This document shows positions 25,638 through 34,252 of a stretch of DNA of 50,031 nucleotides, piece after piece (positions within the stretch are counted from its first letter, which is position 1; each line of letters begins with the position of its first letter). Source of the stretch: Paracoccaceae bacterium (GTDB taxonomy: Bacteria; Pseudomonadota; Alphaproteobacteria; Rhodobacterales; Rhodobacteraceae); contig JALQTR010000086.1 of assembly GCA_023260835.1 (NCBI GenBank), forward strand, positions 1-50,031, given 5' to 3'. Below the pieces are notes generated by a model that saw only the letters and a program-made list of their open reading frames with translations, was not told the DNA's origin and did no database searches. Both the position numbers and the translations under genes were made by a program.

Positions 25638-27047
25638 TCAGCTAAGTGGGGGTTTTGTATTTGCATGCGGATAGGCCCGATGCCAGGCGTTTGCCATACC
25701 CAAAAGTTTCGCATCCGCCCCACGTCCGCCGATTAATTGTATCCCCGCCGGCAGGCCATTTGCGCCAAATCCGATTGGTAAATTGACCACCGGCAGACCG
25801 ATCAAACCTGCGGGAACGACCACTTGCATCCAGCGGTGATAGGTATCCATTGGAACGCCATTGATTTGCGCTGGGTGAACCAAATCGCCTGCAAATGGCC
25901 AAGATTGCGCAGATGGCAGAACGAACGCATCGTATTCTTCGAACATCTGTACTGTTTTTGCAAACCACTGCGATCTGATCAGGGATGCCGCGTGGATTTG
26001 CGCCGCGCTCAGCCTCAGACCATTATCAATTTCCCAAATCGCCGCTGGCTTCAGCAATGTGCGTTTTGCTGCATCGTGATAAAATGGTGACAATTTATTG
26101 GTGACTTCCCAGTGGCGCAGGGTGACCCAACTGTCCCAAAGCGCGGGCATGTCAAATGGATTGCTGATCTGATCAACCGTGGCCCCAAGGGCGCGCATTT
26201 GGTCAACAGCGGTTTGCGTGATGTCCAAAATGCCGCTTTCATATGGCAATCCCCAATCCCCCAGATAGGCGATTTTTGCGCCCTTCAGATCAAACTGTTC
26301 CATGTCGCGCAGAAAATCTTGCGCTGGGCGGCCATGCGGTTGGCGCGGATCTGGACCGGCTTGCACTGTCAGCAAGACGGCCAAATCGGTTGGTGTGCGT
26401 GCCATTGGGCCATTGGTTGAAAGCTGATGTAAAAACATATCCCCCAATGGCTCGGACGGGACAAGCCCCCAGCTGGGTCGCATGCCAAAGACATTGTTCC
26501 ACCCCGCGGGGTTTCGCAGCGATCCCATCATATCTGACCCATCTGCGATTGACACCATCCGCGTCGCCAGCGCAACCGCGGCCCCACCCGATGATCCGCC
26601 TGCCGATTTCGTTATGTCATAGGGGTTGGCCGTGCGGCCATGGACAGGATTGAATGTGTGGCTGCCCAGCCCAAATTCCGGCGTGTTTGTTTTCGCAAAA
26701 ATGATCGCGCCTGCGTCGCGCATCCGTTTGACAAATATATCATCTTTTGCTGCGGGCGCCATTGGGAACAACGGCGACCCCATTGATGTCCATAAACCCT
26801 TGGCATTTGCCAAATCCTTTATGGCCAGTGGGATACCATGAAGGGGCCGTGTTGGATCACCATGTTCATCCGCCCTGCGCGCGGCATCCAAACACATGTC
26901 AGGGTCCAGCGGTGATATGATCGCATTCACCTGCGGGTTTATCGCATCAATTTTTGCCAGCGTTTCTTGCATCAACTCATGGGCAGAAATCTTACCTGCA
27001 GAAAGCGTGGCGCGCAGGCTGGCTAGATCCAGATCTAAAATCGACAT
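25638..27047 (-). CDS. Amidase-signature family hydrolase
   Basis: This 469-residue amidase hydrolyses a C-N amide bond by a Ser-cisSer-Lys triad. The Lys is in PLAIKDLANAKGL, and the Gly/Ser-rich signature SAGGSSGGAAVALATRM carries both serines. Typical neighbours such as DGSDMMGSLRNPAGW and the C-terminal LPVVNLPIG, FGANGLPAGIQLIGG are present. The start at 27047 has GGGGGT just upstream. It is the third gene of the M24-nitrilase-amidase run, 120 bases after the nitrilase, so it may also have its own promoter. GatA is unlikely because no gatB or gatC is nearby. Confidence 0.92.
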   Translation of the reverse strand: MSILDLDLASLRATLSAGKISAHELMQETLAKIDAINPQVNAIISPLDPDMCLDAARRADEHGDPTRPLHGIPLAIKDLANAKGLWTSMGSPLFPMAPAAKDDIFVKRMRDAGAIIFAKTNTPEFGLGSHTFNPVHGRTANPYDITKSAGGSSGGAAVALATRMVSIADGSDMMGSLRNPAGWNNVFGMRPSWGLVPSEPLGDMFLHQLSTNGPMARTPTDLAVLLTVQAGPDPRQPHGRPAQDFLRDMEQFDLKGAKIAYLGDWGLPYESGILDITQTAVDQMRALGATVDQISNPFDMPALWDSWVTLRHWEVTNKLSPFYHDAAKRTLLKPAAIWEIDNGLRLSAAQIHAASLIRSQWFAKTVQMFEEYDAFVLPSAQSWPFAGDLVHPAQINGVPMDTYHRWMQVVVPAGLIGLPVVNLPIGFGANGLPAGIQLIGGRGADAKLLGMANAWHRAYPHANTKPPLS

Positions 27048-27167
27048 GATACCCCCGTTTAGGAAACTATTCGAAATGATTTGGCCAAAGACAAGGGAAA
27101 TATTCTGACTGGGCCGCTTCAACGGTACGTGGCCAGCGGCTGCCAGATACCCATGGGCGCATAAATC

Positions 27168-27962
27168 TTATGACGACTGGAAATTCAGGGTTTTTCTGTC
27201 TTGAAGATAGGGCAGGCGGGCCTGTGCCTGTGCGACGGCGCGCGTTGTGATGCGCGCAGATATAATTTCTGGGGCGCTGCCCGCGCGGGATAGGATTTGG
27301 CCGTTGGGGCCTGCAATGCAGCTTTGGCCCAAATAGGTCAACCCACGTTCACACCCGGCACTGTTGGCATAGGCCAAGAAGACACCGTTTTCAAAGGCGC
27401 GGGTGGGGATCATGGTTTGTGCGACCCAATCCCAATTTGCCCCCAATGCGGTCGGCACAAGGATCAACTCAGCGCCCATCGCCGCCAAATGCCGGGCCGT
27501 TTCGGGAAATTCGGCATCATAGCAGATCAATGTGCCGATCCTTATGCCGGCAAAGGTGAACAGGTTACAGCCTGCCCCTGGGGTGAAATAATCCCGTTCA
27601 AACCCAGGCGGAATGGCCAGTTTGCGATGCCCGCCCAAACGCGTTCCATCGGGGCCGAAACATTGCGCGGCGTTAAAGATCGCACCCCCTGCGGCTTCGC
27701 TGTAGCCATAGTGGACGGCCACACCATAGGTCATGGCAAGATGCCGAATTTTTTGGGCTGTTTCCCCATCCTGCGGTTCCGCGCGCGTGATAACATCGGC
27801 GCCAATGTGATAACCGCAGGCAAATAGTTCGGGCAGCAGCAACAGATCCACGCCCTGTGCAGCGATGTCGGGCAATTGATCCGACAACCACGACAGCCGC
27901 GCCGCGACACCGTCCAATTCCGATGGGGCCTGTGCAACGGCAAGATGCAGGTCATGGGGCAT
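27168..27962 (-). CDS. Carbon-nitrogen hydrolase (nitrilase superfamily)
   Basis: The 264-residue enzyme has the Glu-Lys-Cys triad of the superfamily: Glu in LLLLPELFACGY near residue 43, Lys in LGGHRKLAIPPGFERDYF near 110, and Cys in IGTLICYDAEFPE near 145. The usual chemistry is hydrolysis of an amide, carbamoyl or nitrile group to an acid and ammonia. It starts two bases after the M24 gene stop, so the two are coupled. With the downstream amidase this gives three potential C-N hydrolases in a row. Substrate unknown. Confidence 0.91.
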   Translation of the reverse strand: MPHDLHLAVAQAPSELDGVAARLSWLSDQLPDIAAQGVDLLLLPELFACGYHIGADVITRAEPQDGETAQKIRHLAMTYGVAVHYGYSEAAGGAIFNAAQCFGPDGTRLGGHRKLAIPPGFERDYFTPGAGCNLFTFAGIRIGTLICYDAEFPETARHLAAMGAELILVPTALGANWDWVAQTMIPTRAFENGVFLAYANSAGCERGLTYLGQSCIAGPNGQILSRAGSAPEIISARITTRAVAQAQARLPYLQDRKTLNFQSS

Positions 27963-27964
27963 TG

Positions 27965-29122
27965 TTATTGCTCGGTCACCAATAATTCGCGTTTGTAATT
28001 TGTGATGTAGTCAAAGCCCGTTTTGGTTACGACGATTGAATCGCCAATCCGTCCGGCGGTTACGCCATCGATAGAAATGCCGCCATCAACGGCAAAGGTC
28101 ATCCCCGGTTGCAGTATGGTTTTATCGCCGGTTTTCAGCTCGGGCGCCTCAAGATAGGCCACGCCAATCGATCGTCCGGTGCGATACCCGGTTTGATACC
28201 CGCGGGCGGCATAGACGTCATTGGCGGCGGCGGCGACCTCTTCTGCGCGGATGCCGGGGCGAATGGCGGCAATGGCAGCTTGCTGCGCATCAATTGCAGC
28301 CTGCTGAACGCGGGCGGCATCATCCGTAACGGCGCCAATGTGGAACATCCGATCAAACCCCAATTTATATTGTTTGAACTGCGCCATGTTGCAAAAGCAA
28401 AAATAAACCGGATCGGTACGGCGATATTGCCGGACGGATGCGCGGCGATGCACCATGGATGTGTCTTTGCCGCTTTGCAGGATCTGCAGGTTGTGGATCA
28501 TGGGCGATACAAACCGATCCCAGCCTTTATCGGTCAAAAAGCTGGCGGCTTTGCGCGATCCGGCTTCGATTACGGCAAGGGCGCTTTCGTATTCATGCGC
28601 ACCCTCGCGCAGGCTGTGATGCGCGGCGGCCATCATGGCCCCGGCGATTTCACCGGCCTGTTTCATCACGTCGATTTCAAAGTCGGACTTGATCATCCGC
28701 ATTTCGCCCAAAACTGGCGCAATGTCGTTGATTGTGGCCGATGGGTAGCTGTCATCCAGAAAGTTGCGAACAATCGCGGGGATCGAGGATCGTTCGATCC
28801 ACAGTGTATCGGCGCGATCCCCCAAAGCGCCCTGCAAGGCGGCGCCCCAAGTGCGCGCGCCCATATCCTCCCACACGCGGATATCTTCGACCCATGTCAT
28901 TTCTGCAACCATTTCGGATTCCATCAGGGGTGTGATAACGATGGGCGCATCGTCGGCATCCACCACCAGCATGGTTGGGCGGCCAAATTCGATCCCAAGA
29001 TAGCCCCAAAAGCCCGCCAGATACGCGATTGAGCTTTCATCCGTAAATAACGCTTTTTGAATGCCGCGGTCTTTCATCCGGGCCTGTAAGTCCAATGTAC
29101 GTTTTTTTGCTTCGCTCAGCAT
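27965..29122 (-). CDS. M24 (pita-bread) family protein, creatinase-like, metal ligands missing
   Basis: This 385-residue protein has the aminopeptidase P/creatinase layout: an N-terminal creatinase_N domain (to about 130) and a C-terminal pita-bread domain. By eye none of the five metal ligands of M24 peptidases is kept: Gly255 before FDRM, Arg317 in GRSIG instead of His, Asp346 in AVDGG instead of Glu, and Gly360 in RIGD instead of Glu, with no Asp in the first position (FCFCN). His225 in LQSGKDTSMVH aligns with the catalytic His of creatinase, a metal-free C-N hydrolase. GGGGGAAT precedes the ATG. It leads the nitrilase-amidase run and is divergent from a GntR gene. Confidence 0.9.
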   Translation of the reverse strand: MLSEAKKRTLDLQARMKDRGIQKALFTDESSIAYLAGFWGYLGIEFGRPTMLVVDADDAPIVITPLMESEMVAEMTWVEDIRVWEDMGARTWGAALQGALGDRADTLWIERSSIPAIVRNFLDDSYPSATINDIAPVLGEMRMIKSDFEIDVMKQAGEIAGAMMAAAHHSLREGAHEYESALAVIEAGSRKAASFLTDKGWDRFVSPMIHNLQILQSGKDTSMVHRRASVRQYRRTDPVYFCFCNMAQFKQYKLGFDRMFHIGAVTDDAARVQQAAIDAQQAAIAAIRPGIRAEEVAAAANDVYAARGYQTGYRTGRSIGVAYLEAPELKTGDKTILQPGMTFAVDGGISIDGVTAGRIGDSIVVTKTGFDYITNYKRELLVTEQ

Positions 29123-29166
29123 GGCATTCCCCCAGAATCTGTCGCTGTTTTTTAAAATCAGCTAAG

Positions 29167-29238
29167 CTGTATACATCTTGCCTGTCAATTGGGTAATTTT
29201 CGGTTATAATAGGTATAATTGCGTTTAGATGTATGCAG
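29167..29238. promoter_or_regulatory. Paired GntR-type operators between the M24 and GntR genes
   Basis: CTGTATACATCT (29167-29178) is repeated in inverted orientation as AGATGTATGCAG (29227-29238), 11 of 12 bases matching. The first arm contains the self-complementary TGTATACA, a common FadR/FCD-type GntR operator core. The sites flank an AT-rich stretch (TTATAATAGGTATAAT) that probably holds divergent promoters. The right site ends 15 bases before the GntR start, suitable for autorepression. Confidence 0.45.
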
Positions 29239-29253
29239 ATTAGGATGCCATTG

Positions 29254-29910
29254 ATGACCGCCCCATCGCCGCCCGTGAATATATCCGAAGAAATTCAGGC
29301 CGAATTGCTGCAACGGATTTGCTTTTTGGACTATCGCCCGGGGGATCAGTTGAAAGAGGCCTATTTGGCCAAAGAATTTGGTGTCAGTCGGACCCCAGTG
29401 CGCGATGCGATCAGTCGGATCAGTCATTTGGGTCTTGTGGAAACGCGCAATGGGGTGGGCACCGTTGTTCGACAGCTGAGCCTGACCGAAATCACCCATG
29501 TCTATAACATGCGGCTGGAACTGGCGCCGATGATTGGCATGCTGAATCCGCGGCAGATTGCGCCAAGCGACCGCAAAGTTTGTGAACGGCTGTTGGGGCA
29601 GGCGGCTGATTTGAACGATGCGTTTGATGCGCGGGGCTATGTTCAGCTGAACCACCGATTACATGAATTCATCGCGGGGTTAATTGGCAATGATGTGCTG
29701 CGGTCCTTTTGGTGGCAAACCTATTATCAGGCGGCCAGCACATGGTACCAGCTGGCCCATCTGCAAGGCCCCAAAGCGGCCACGGCCTTGGTGTCGGAAT
29801 TGACGGATATCAGGGATGCGCTTGATCATAATGATCTATGCGCATTGGGATATGTGCAGCGGATCCATATTGGATATGGGTTTGAACAGATCAAGACGCT
29901 GTTGTTTTGA
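29254..29910 (+). CDS. GntR-family regulator (FCD/FadR-like subgroup)
   Basis: The product has 218 residues from the ATG at 29254, with AGGA upstream. The N-terminal winged helix is clear (YRPGDQLKEAYLAKEFGVSR, then TPVRDAISRISHLGLVETRNG), followed by an all-helical FCD effector domain with the metal/ligand His residues in NHRLHEFI. It is divergent from the M24-nitrilase-amidase genes, and the inverted operator pair in between suggests that it controls both directions. It is convergent with the MttB gene that ends 23 bases further on. Confidence 0.92.
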   Translation: MTAPSPPVNISEEIQAELLQRICFLDYRPGDQLKEAYLAKEFGVSRTPVRDAISRISHLGLVETRNGVGTVVRQLSLTEITHVYNMRLELAPMIGMLNPRQIAPSDRKVCERLLGQAADLNDAFDARGYVQLNHRLHEFIAGLIGNDVLRSFWWQTYYQAASTWYQLAHLQGPKAATALVSELTDIRDALDHNDLCALGYVQRIHIGYGFEQIKTLLF

Positions 29911-29933
29911 TGGTCCCAGAACGGGGGGGTGCG

Positions 29934-31487
29934 TTAACTTTCAGGCGGTGCGCCGCCTTCGGCTGTACGTTTGTCGATAAAGGTTTGCAGTTCATCCATG
30001 CGATCTGGGGACAGCATCATCTGCGCATTTTGCGCCAATATGCCTTCCCAGACGCGTGTTGCGCGTTGATTGGCATCCTGTGCGCCGCGTTCAGTCCATG
30101 TGCCATAGTTGGCGTAATCATGCACGATGGGGGGATAGAATTCGGTTTTATAGCGATCCATTGTTTGCGGCGCGGCAAAGAAATGGCCCGAGGGCGCAAC
30201 CTGTGACAATGCCGTTATAAACCCGATATCAGCCACCCCAGCAGTGGCGCCAGCACAGAGTTCGGCCACCATGTTCAGCACTTCGACATCGGTGATGATC
30301 TTTTCATAACTAACGGACAGGCCGCCCTCTAACCAACCGGCGGAATGGATAATCACACTGGCCCCGGCCAGCAGGCACCCCCAAAGCCCCATTTGGTTTT
30401 CATTTGCGGCCTGAACGTCATTTACATTCGACGCAGATCCTGCTGCGGATCGCCATGGCAGGCCCAGCAGCCGTGCCATTTGCCCCGCTGCAAGGGATGC
30501 CTGAAAATGCGATGGGGTGCCAAGGGCCGGCGCCCCCGATTTCATATCCACATTGGACGTGAACGTGCCATAACACACCGGCGCACCAGGGTTTGCCAAC
30601 TGGGTCAGCGTAATCGCGGCAAGGCATTCCGCATGCGACAGGGTGATTGCCCCTGCAACGGTAATCGGGGCCATGGCCCCCATCAGGGTAAAGGGTGTGA
30701 CGATGGACAGCTGACCGTGGCGCGCAAAATCAATCAACCCTTGTGCCATTGGATTATCCAAACAGCGTGGGCTGTTGGTGTTTATGATCGTATAGGCATG
30801 CGCGGCGGATCGAAATGCATCATCGTCCAGTCCCCGCGCGATTTTCAGCATTTCAAAATTATCCAGCGTCTGCGGGGTGCCGCGGGCAAACAGGAACGGG
30901 AATTTATCGGTCTGTGTCATCTGTGTTTTGACCGTAAAATAATGGCGCAGATGTGTTGGGATGTTTTGTGGCTCGACCGAGGGGCTCATCATTTGGAAGA
31001 CATCAAAATGATGGGCAAGGCGGGTGAATTCTTCAAAATCCGTGGCTGACCCGGGGCGTCGCCCGCGTTTTAAATCTGTTGCATTTGGCGCCCCTGCACC
31101 GGGTTGAAAGGCCAACGCCCCCAACTCAAGCACAATATCCCGATCTGGCGCAGCTGCATGACAATGGATGGATTTGGGGGCTGTGTGAAGGGCCGATTGG
31201 ACAATACCACGCCCGATAAAGACCATATCCCCCTCAATCCGTGCGCCCGCCGCGGCATAAATGCGCCGCGCTTCGGGCAGCAGGACTTTCATCCCCAGCT
31301 CTTCCAGCATCCGCAGGGCGGTGTCATGAATATTGGCGGCCTCATCTTCTGAAAATACGGACATCAGCGGAAAAGGGTTGCGCAATTGCCGATAATTCGT
31401 TTCGCGCACAGCTGCGGCGCCGGCCTGTGATTGCGTGCGTCGTTTGCGATTGTTGTGCGGCTTTGCGCCCTCAATTTGCGTGGCCAT
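29934..31487 (-). CDS. Trimethylamine methyltransferase (MttB) superfamily protein, first copy
   Basis: This 517-residue TIM-barrel protein belongs to the non-pyrrolysine MttB superfamily, whose characterised members (for example MtgB) move a methyl group from a quaternary amine such as glycine betaine to a corrinoid protein. The frame has no internal amber codon. An Arg-rich N-terminus (NRKRRTQSQ) precedes the barrel. Conserved blocks shared with the second copy at 35260 include the HYF/MTQTDKF region, TPFTLMGAMAPITVAGAI, SGAPALGTPS and LSVSYEKIITD. No corrinoid protein or its reactivase is nearby. GGGAT lies upstream of the ATG. Substrate unknown. Confidence 0.91.
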   Translation of the reverse strand: MATQIEGAKPHNNRKRRTQSQAGAAAVRETNYRQLRNPFPLMSVFSEDEAANIHDTALRMLEELGMKVLLPEARRIYAAAGARIEGDMVFIGRGIVQSALHTAPKSIHCHAAAPDRDIVLELGALAFQPGAGAPNATDLKRGRRPGSATDFEEFTRLAHHFDVFQMMSPSVEPQNIPTHLRHYFTVKTQMTQTDKFPFLFARGTPQTLDNFEMLKIARGLDDDAFRSAAHAYTIINTNSPRCLDNPMAQGLIDFARHGQLSIVTPFTLMGAMAPITVAGAITLSHAECLAAITLTQLANPGAPVCYGTFTSNVDMKSGAPALGTPSHFQASLAAGQMARLLGLPWRSAAGSASNVNDVQAANENQMGLWGCLLAGASVIIHSAGWLEGGLSVSYEKIITDVEVLNMVAELCAGATAGVADIGFITALSQVAPSGHFFAAPQTMDRYKTEFYPPIVHDYANYGTWTERGAQDANQRATRVWEGILAQNAQMMLSPDRMDELQTFIDKRTAEGGAPPES

Positions 31488-31653
31488 CAGATTTATATCC
31501 CTATATTTACATTATGCATATGATTTGTTTGATGATGTGAGCAAATTAAAAACGCCAACCTACATAAAAAGCCTGCGCTCTAATTCCATGACGATAGATA
31601 CCCCCATGACAGATATCACAGACGCCTCATCACAATTTCAGGACAGCCTGCCC

Positions 31654-32151
31654 ATGACATCAGATGCGATACTTGCGCATCTTGATGACTGGGGGATCGA
31701 ATACACACGGTTTGACCACGCCCCCCTGCGCACCGTCGAGGATGCGAAGAAAATTCAACATCAATTGCTGTCCACCGACCAAGGCGGCGGGCATATTAAA
31801 AATCTTTATCTGCGCGATCATAAGAAGAAAAATATTTTGGTTGTTGCGGAACAAGATTGCGTGATTGACTTAAAAGGGCTTCATAAAACCCTTGGCACTG
31901 GCCGTCTGTCGTTTGGGTCCAAGGATCGATTGATGGACGCCCTTGGTGTGCGCCCCGGGGCTGTCACACCATTGGCGATGATCAATGGCGTCAAGTCTGG
32001 TGTAGAGTTGTTCATTGATAAAACATTGCAAGATCGCGATGTCATCTATGTGCACCCGTTGGTGAATGACAGGACATTGGGATTGTCAATCGACGGTTTG
32101 AATGCGTTTTTTCCAATCATCAATGTCACGCCAAATTGGGTGGAATTGTAA
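31654..32151 (+). CDS. ProX/YbaK-type aminoacyl-tRNA deacylase
   Basis: The protein belongs to the INS/YbaK editing superfamily, which hydrolyses mischarged tRNA such as Ala-tRNA(Pro), acting outside the synthetase. The characteristic HxPLRTVEDAKK segment, the catalytic Lys in GGHIKNLYLRD, and the C-terminal HPLVNDRTLGLSIDGLNAFF are present. I favour the ATG at 31654 (165 residues, AGGAC upstream); the frame is open further upstream with ATGs at 31588 and 31606 that lack a ribosome site. It lies between two methylamine-type genes, perhaps incidentally. Confidence 0.88.
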   Translation: MTSDAILAHLDDWGIEYTRFDHAPLRTVEDAKKIQHQLLSTDQGGGHIKNLYLRDHKKKNILVVAEQDCVIDLKGLHKTLGTGRLSFGSKDRLMDALGVRPGAVTPLAMINGVKSGVELFIDKTLQDRDVIYVHPLVNDRTLGLSIDGLNAFFPIINVTPNWVEL

Positions 32152-32296
32152 TCTGTGGGTCGTTCCTTTCAGTTCGACAGGTATTGATGGGCGCAGACAT
32201 TCTGGTTAGCCTGCGTTTGAAAGCCTGATGGATTGCACAAACCGTACAAACGAAACCATCAGATTGAAGCTGTAATCGGCGAAGCGGGGCTATGGA

Positions 32297-34216
32297 ATGC
32301 TGTTTTCACCTATAACAATTCGGGGTCGCGTGATCCGGAACCGTATTTTGTCAACGGGTCACGACACGACACTGCCGACCGATGGTACCGTGAATGAGGC
32401 GCTGATCGCGTATCATCGGGCCAGAGCCAAGGGTGGTGTTGGGCTGATCGTTACCCAAGTGGCAGGTGTGCATGAAACGGCACGCTACACCTCGCATCTT
32501 TTGATGGCGACCGACGATTCATGCATTGCGGGCTATCGCGCATTGGCGGATGCTGTGCATGCTGAAGGCGCCGCAATCATCAGCCAGCTGTTCCATCCTG
32601 GCCGTGAAATTATGGAAAGCGCCGATGGGCTTTTGGCCGTTGCATGGGCCCCTTCGGTTGTTCCGAATGAACGGTTTCATGTCATGCCCCGCGCGCTTGA
32701 TGCGGCCATGATCGCCCAGATCGTCGCGGGATATGCCGCGGCTGCTCGTCGGATGGCCGAGGCGGGGTTTGACGGTGTTGAATATGTGGCCTCGCACGGG
32801 TATTTGCCCGCGCAGTTTTTGAACCCGCGGGTAAATTTGCGCACAGATGACTGGGGCCAAGACCGCACAAAATTTCTGCGTGATTGCATCACAGCGATGC
32901 GCGCAGCGGTTCCTGACGATTTTATCATCGGGATGCGCATTTCGGCGGATGAACGCGAAGAGGAGGGCCTGCAAGCCGCAGAAATGGAGGCGGCCGCCCG
33001 CGATTTATCGTCATTGTTGGACTATCTAAACGTCACAGTCGGCACCTCGGCCACGATGGGCGGTGCGGTGCATATTGTGCCCCCCATGGCCTATGCCGCA
33101 GGATACATGGCCGAAGCGGCGGGCCGGATCAAACGGGCTGTGGATTGCCCAGTGTTTGTGGCGGGCCGGATCAATCAGCCGCAGGTGGCTGAAGAAATCC
33201 TTGCGGCGGGACACGCGGATATGTGCGGTATGACGCGGGCATTGATTGCCGATCCTGATATGCCCGCAAAAGCGCAGACCGGACGGTTTGATGATATTCG
33301 TGCCTGTATCGGATGCAATCAGGCCTGCATTGGACATTTTCATCGTGGTTTGCCGATCTCTTGTATTCAGCACCCCGAAACGGGGCGCGAGCTGCGGTAC
33401 GGCACCTATTGTCCTGCTGAGCGGCGCAAAAAGATCATGGTTGTTGGCGGCGGACCCGCCGGTATGAAGGCCGCGGCCGTTGCGGCAGCGCGGGGTCATG
33501 ATGTAACCCTTTATGATGCCAATGCTCAGTTGGGTGGACAGGCGCGGCTCGCACAACTTTTGCCCAGGCGGGCGGAATTTGGTGGGATCATCACCAATCT
33601 TGCCCGCGAGATGGAGCTGGCACAGGTGCGCGTTCTGCGCGGCATTCGGGTCACCCGCGATTTGGTCCAGCAAGAGGCGCCAGATGCCGTGGTTGTCGCC
33701 ACCGGTGCCGTGCCTTATGTGCCTGATCTGCCCCAGGACGGGTCGGTTCAGATGCTGACCGCGTGGGATGTATTGCAGGGCGCAAAAACAGGGCCGCGTG
33801 TTTTGGTCGCTGATTGGCGTGCTGATTGGGTTGGGCCCGGCATTGCCGAGGCGCTGGTGCAACAAGGCTGCAATGTGCAGCTTGCGTTGACCGCACCGAT
33901 GTTGGCGGGTCAATTGCCACTTTATGTGCGTGATGATATTGCCGCGCGATTGCATGGGCTGGGTGTCACCATTACCCCCTATGCACGGCTCTACGGCGTG
34001 TCAGAGGGCACGGTTTATCTGCAACACACCACATCCGGCGCCGCCATCGAGGCAGAGGCCGATACGGTTGTTCTGTGTCTGGGGCACAGGCCCGTGGATG
34101 AGCTGAGCGCGCAAATTGCAGACCTGACCGAAGTGATCACAATCGGTGACGCCATGGCGCCACGAACCGCAGAGGAGGCTGTTTATGAGGGGCTGAAAGC
34201 CGCTGTCGCGATGTAA
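32297..34216 (+). CDS. FMN/4Fe-4S/FAD oxidoreductase (trimethylamine dehydrogenase / 2,4-dienoyl-CoA reductase type)
   Basis: The 639-residue protein has three parts: an old-yellow-enzyme FMN barrel (residues 1 to about 330, FSPITIRGRVIRNRI to GMTRALIADP), a 4Fe-4S cysteine cluster (CIGCNQACIG then C about 12 residues later), and an FAD/NAD domain starting IMVVGGGPAGMKAA near 380. Trimethylamine, dimethylamine and histamine dehydrogenases, dienoyl-CoA reductase and the flavin subunits of betaine demethylases share this plan. Near two MttB-type genes a role in oxidative N-demethylation is plausible. The 145-base upstream gap holds an inverted repeat CTGATGG/CCATCAG (32225-32262). Confidence 0.92.
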   Translation: MLFSPITIRGRVIRNRILSTGHDTTLPTDGTVNEALIAYHRARAKGGVGLIVTQVAGVHETARYTSHLLMATDDSCIAGYRALADAVHAEGAAIISQLFHPGREIMESADGLLAVAWAPSVVPNERFHVMPRALDAAMIAQIVAGYAAAARRMAEAGFDGVEYVASHGYLPAQFLNPRVNLRTDDWGQDRTKFLRDCITAMRAAVPDDFIIGMRISADEREEEGLQAAEMEAAARDLSSLLDYLNVTVGTSATMGGAVHIVPPMAYAAGYMAEAAGRIKRAVDCPVFVAGRINQPQVAEEILAAGHADMCGMTRALIADPDMPAKAQTGRFDDIRACIGCNQACIGHFHRGLPISCIQHPETGRELRYGTYCPAERRKKIMVVGGGPAGMKAAAVAAARGHDVTLYDANAQLGGQARLAQLLPRRAEFGGIITNLAREMELAQVRVLRGIRVTRDLVQQEAPDAVVVATGAVPYVPDLPQDGSVQMLTAWDVLQGAKTGPRVLVADWRADWVGPGIAEALVQQGCNVQLALTAPMLAGQLPLYVRDDIAARLHGLGVTITPYARLYGVSEGTVYLQHTTSGAAIEAEADTVVLCLGHRPVDELSAQIADLTEVITIGDAMAPRTAEEAVYEGLKAAVAM

Positions 34217-34252
34217 GTTGGGCCATATCCATGCCCAAAGGCCGCTATGCGT

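Noticed and set aside
28109-29032. Open frame of 307 codons antisense to the M24 gene
   Set aside because: Opposite strand of a gene with clear family structure; composition is that of a shadow frame.
33026-33955. Open frame of 309 codons antisense to the Fe-S flavoprotein gene
   Set aside because: Shadow frame rich in His, Arg and Gln without motifs.
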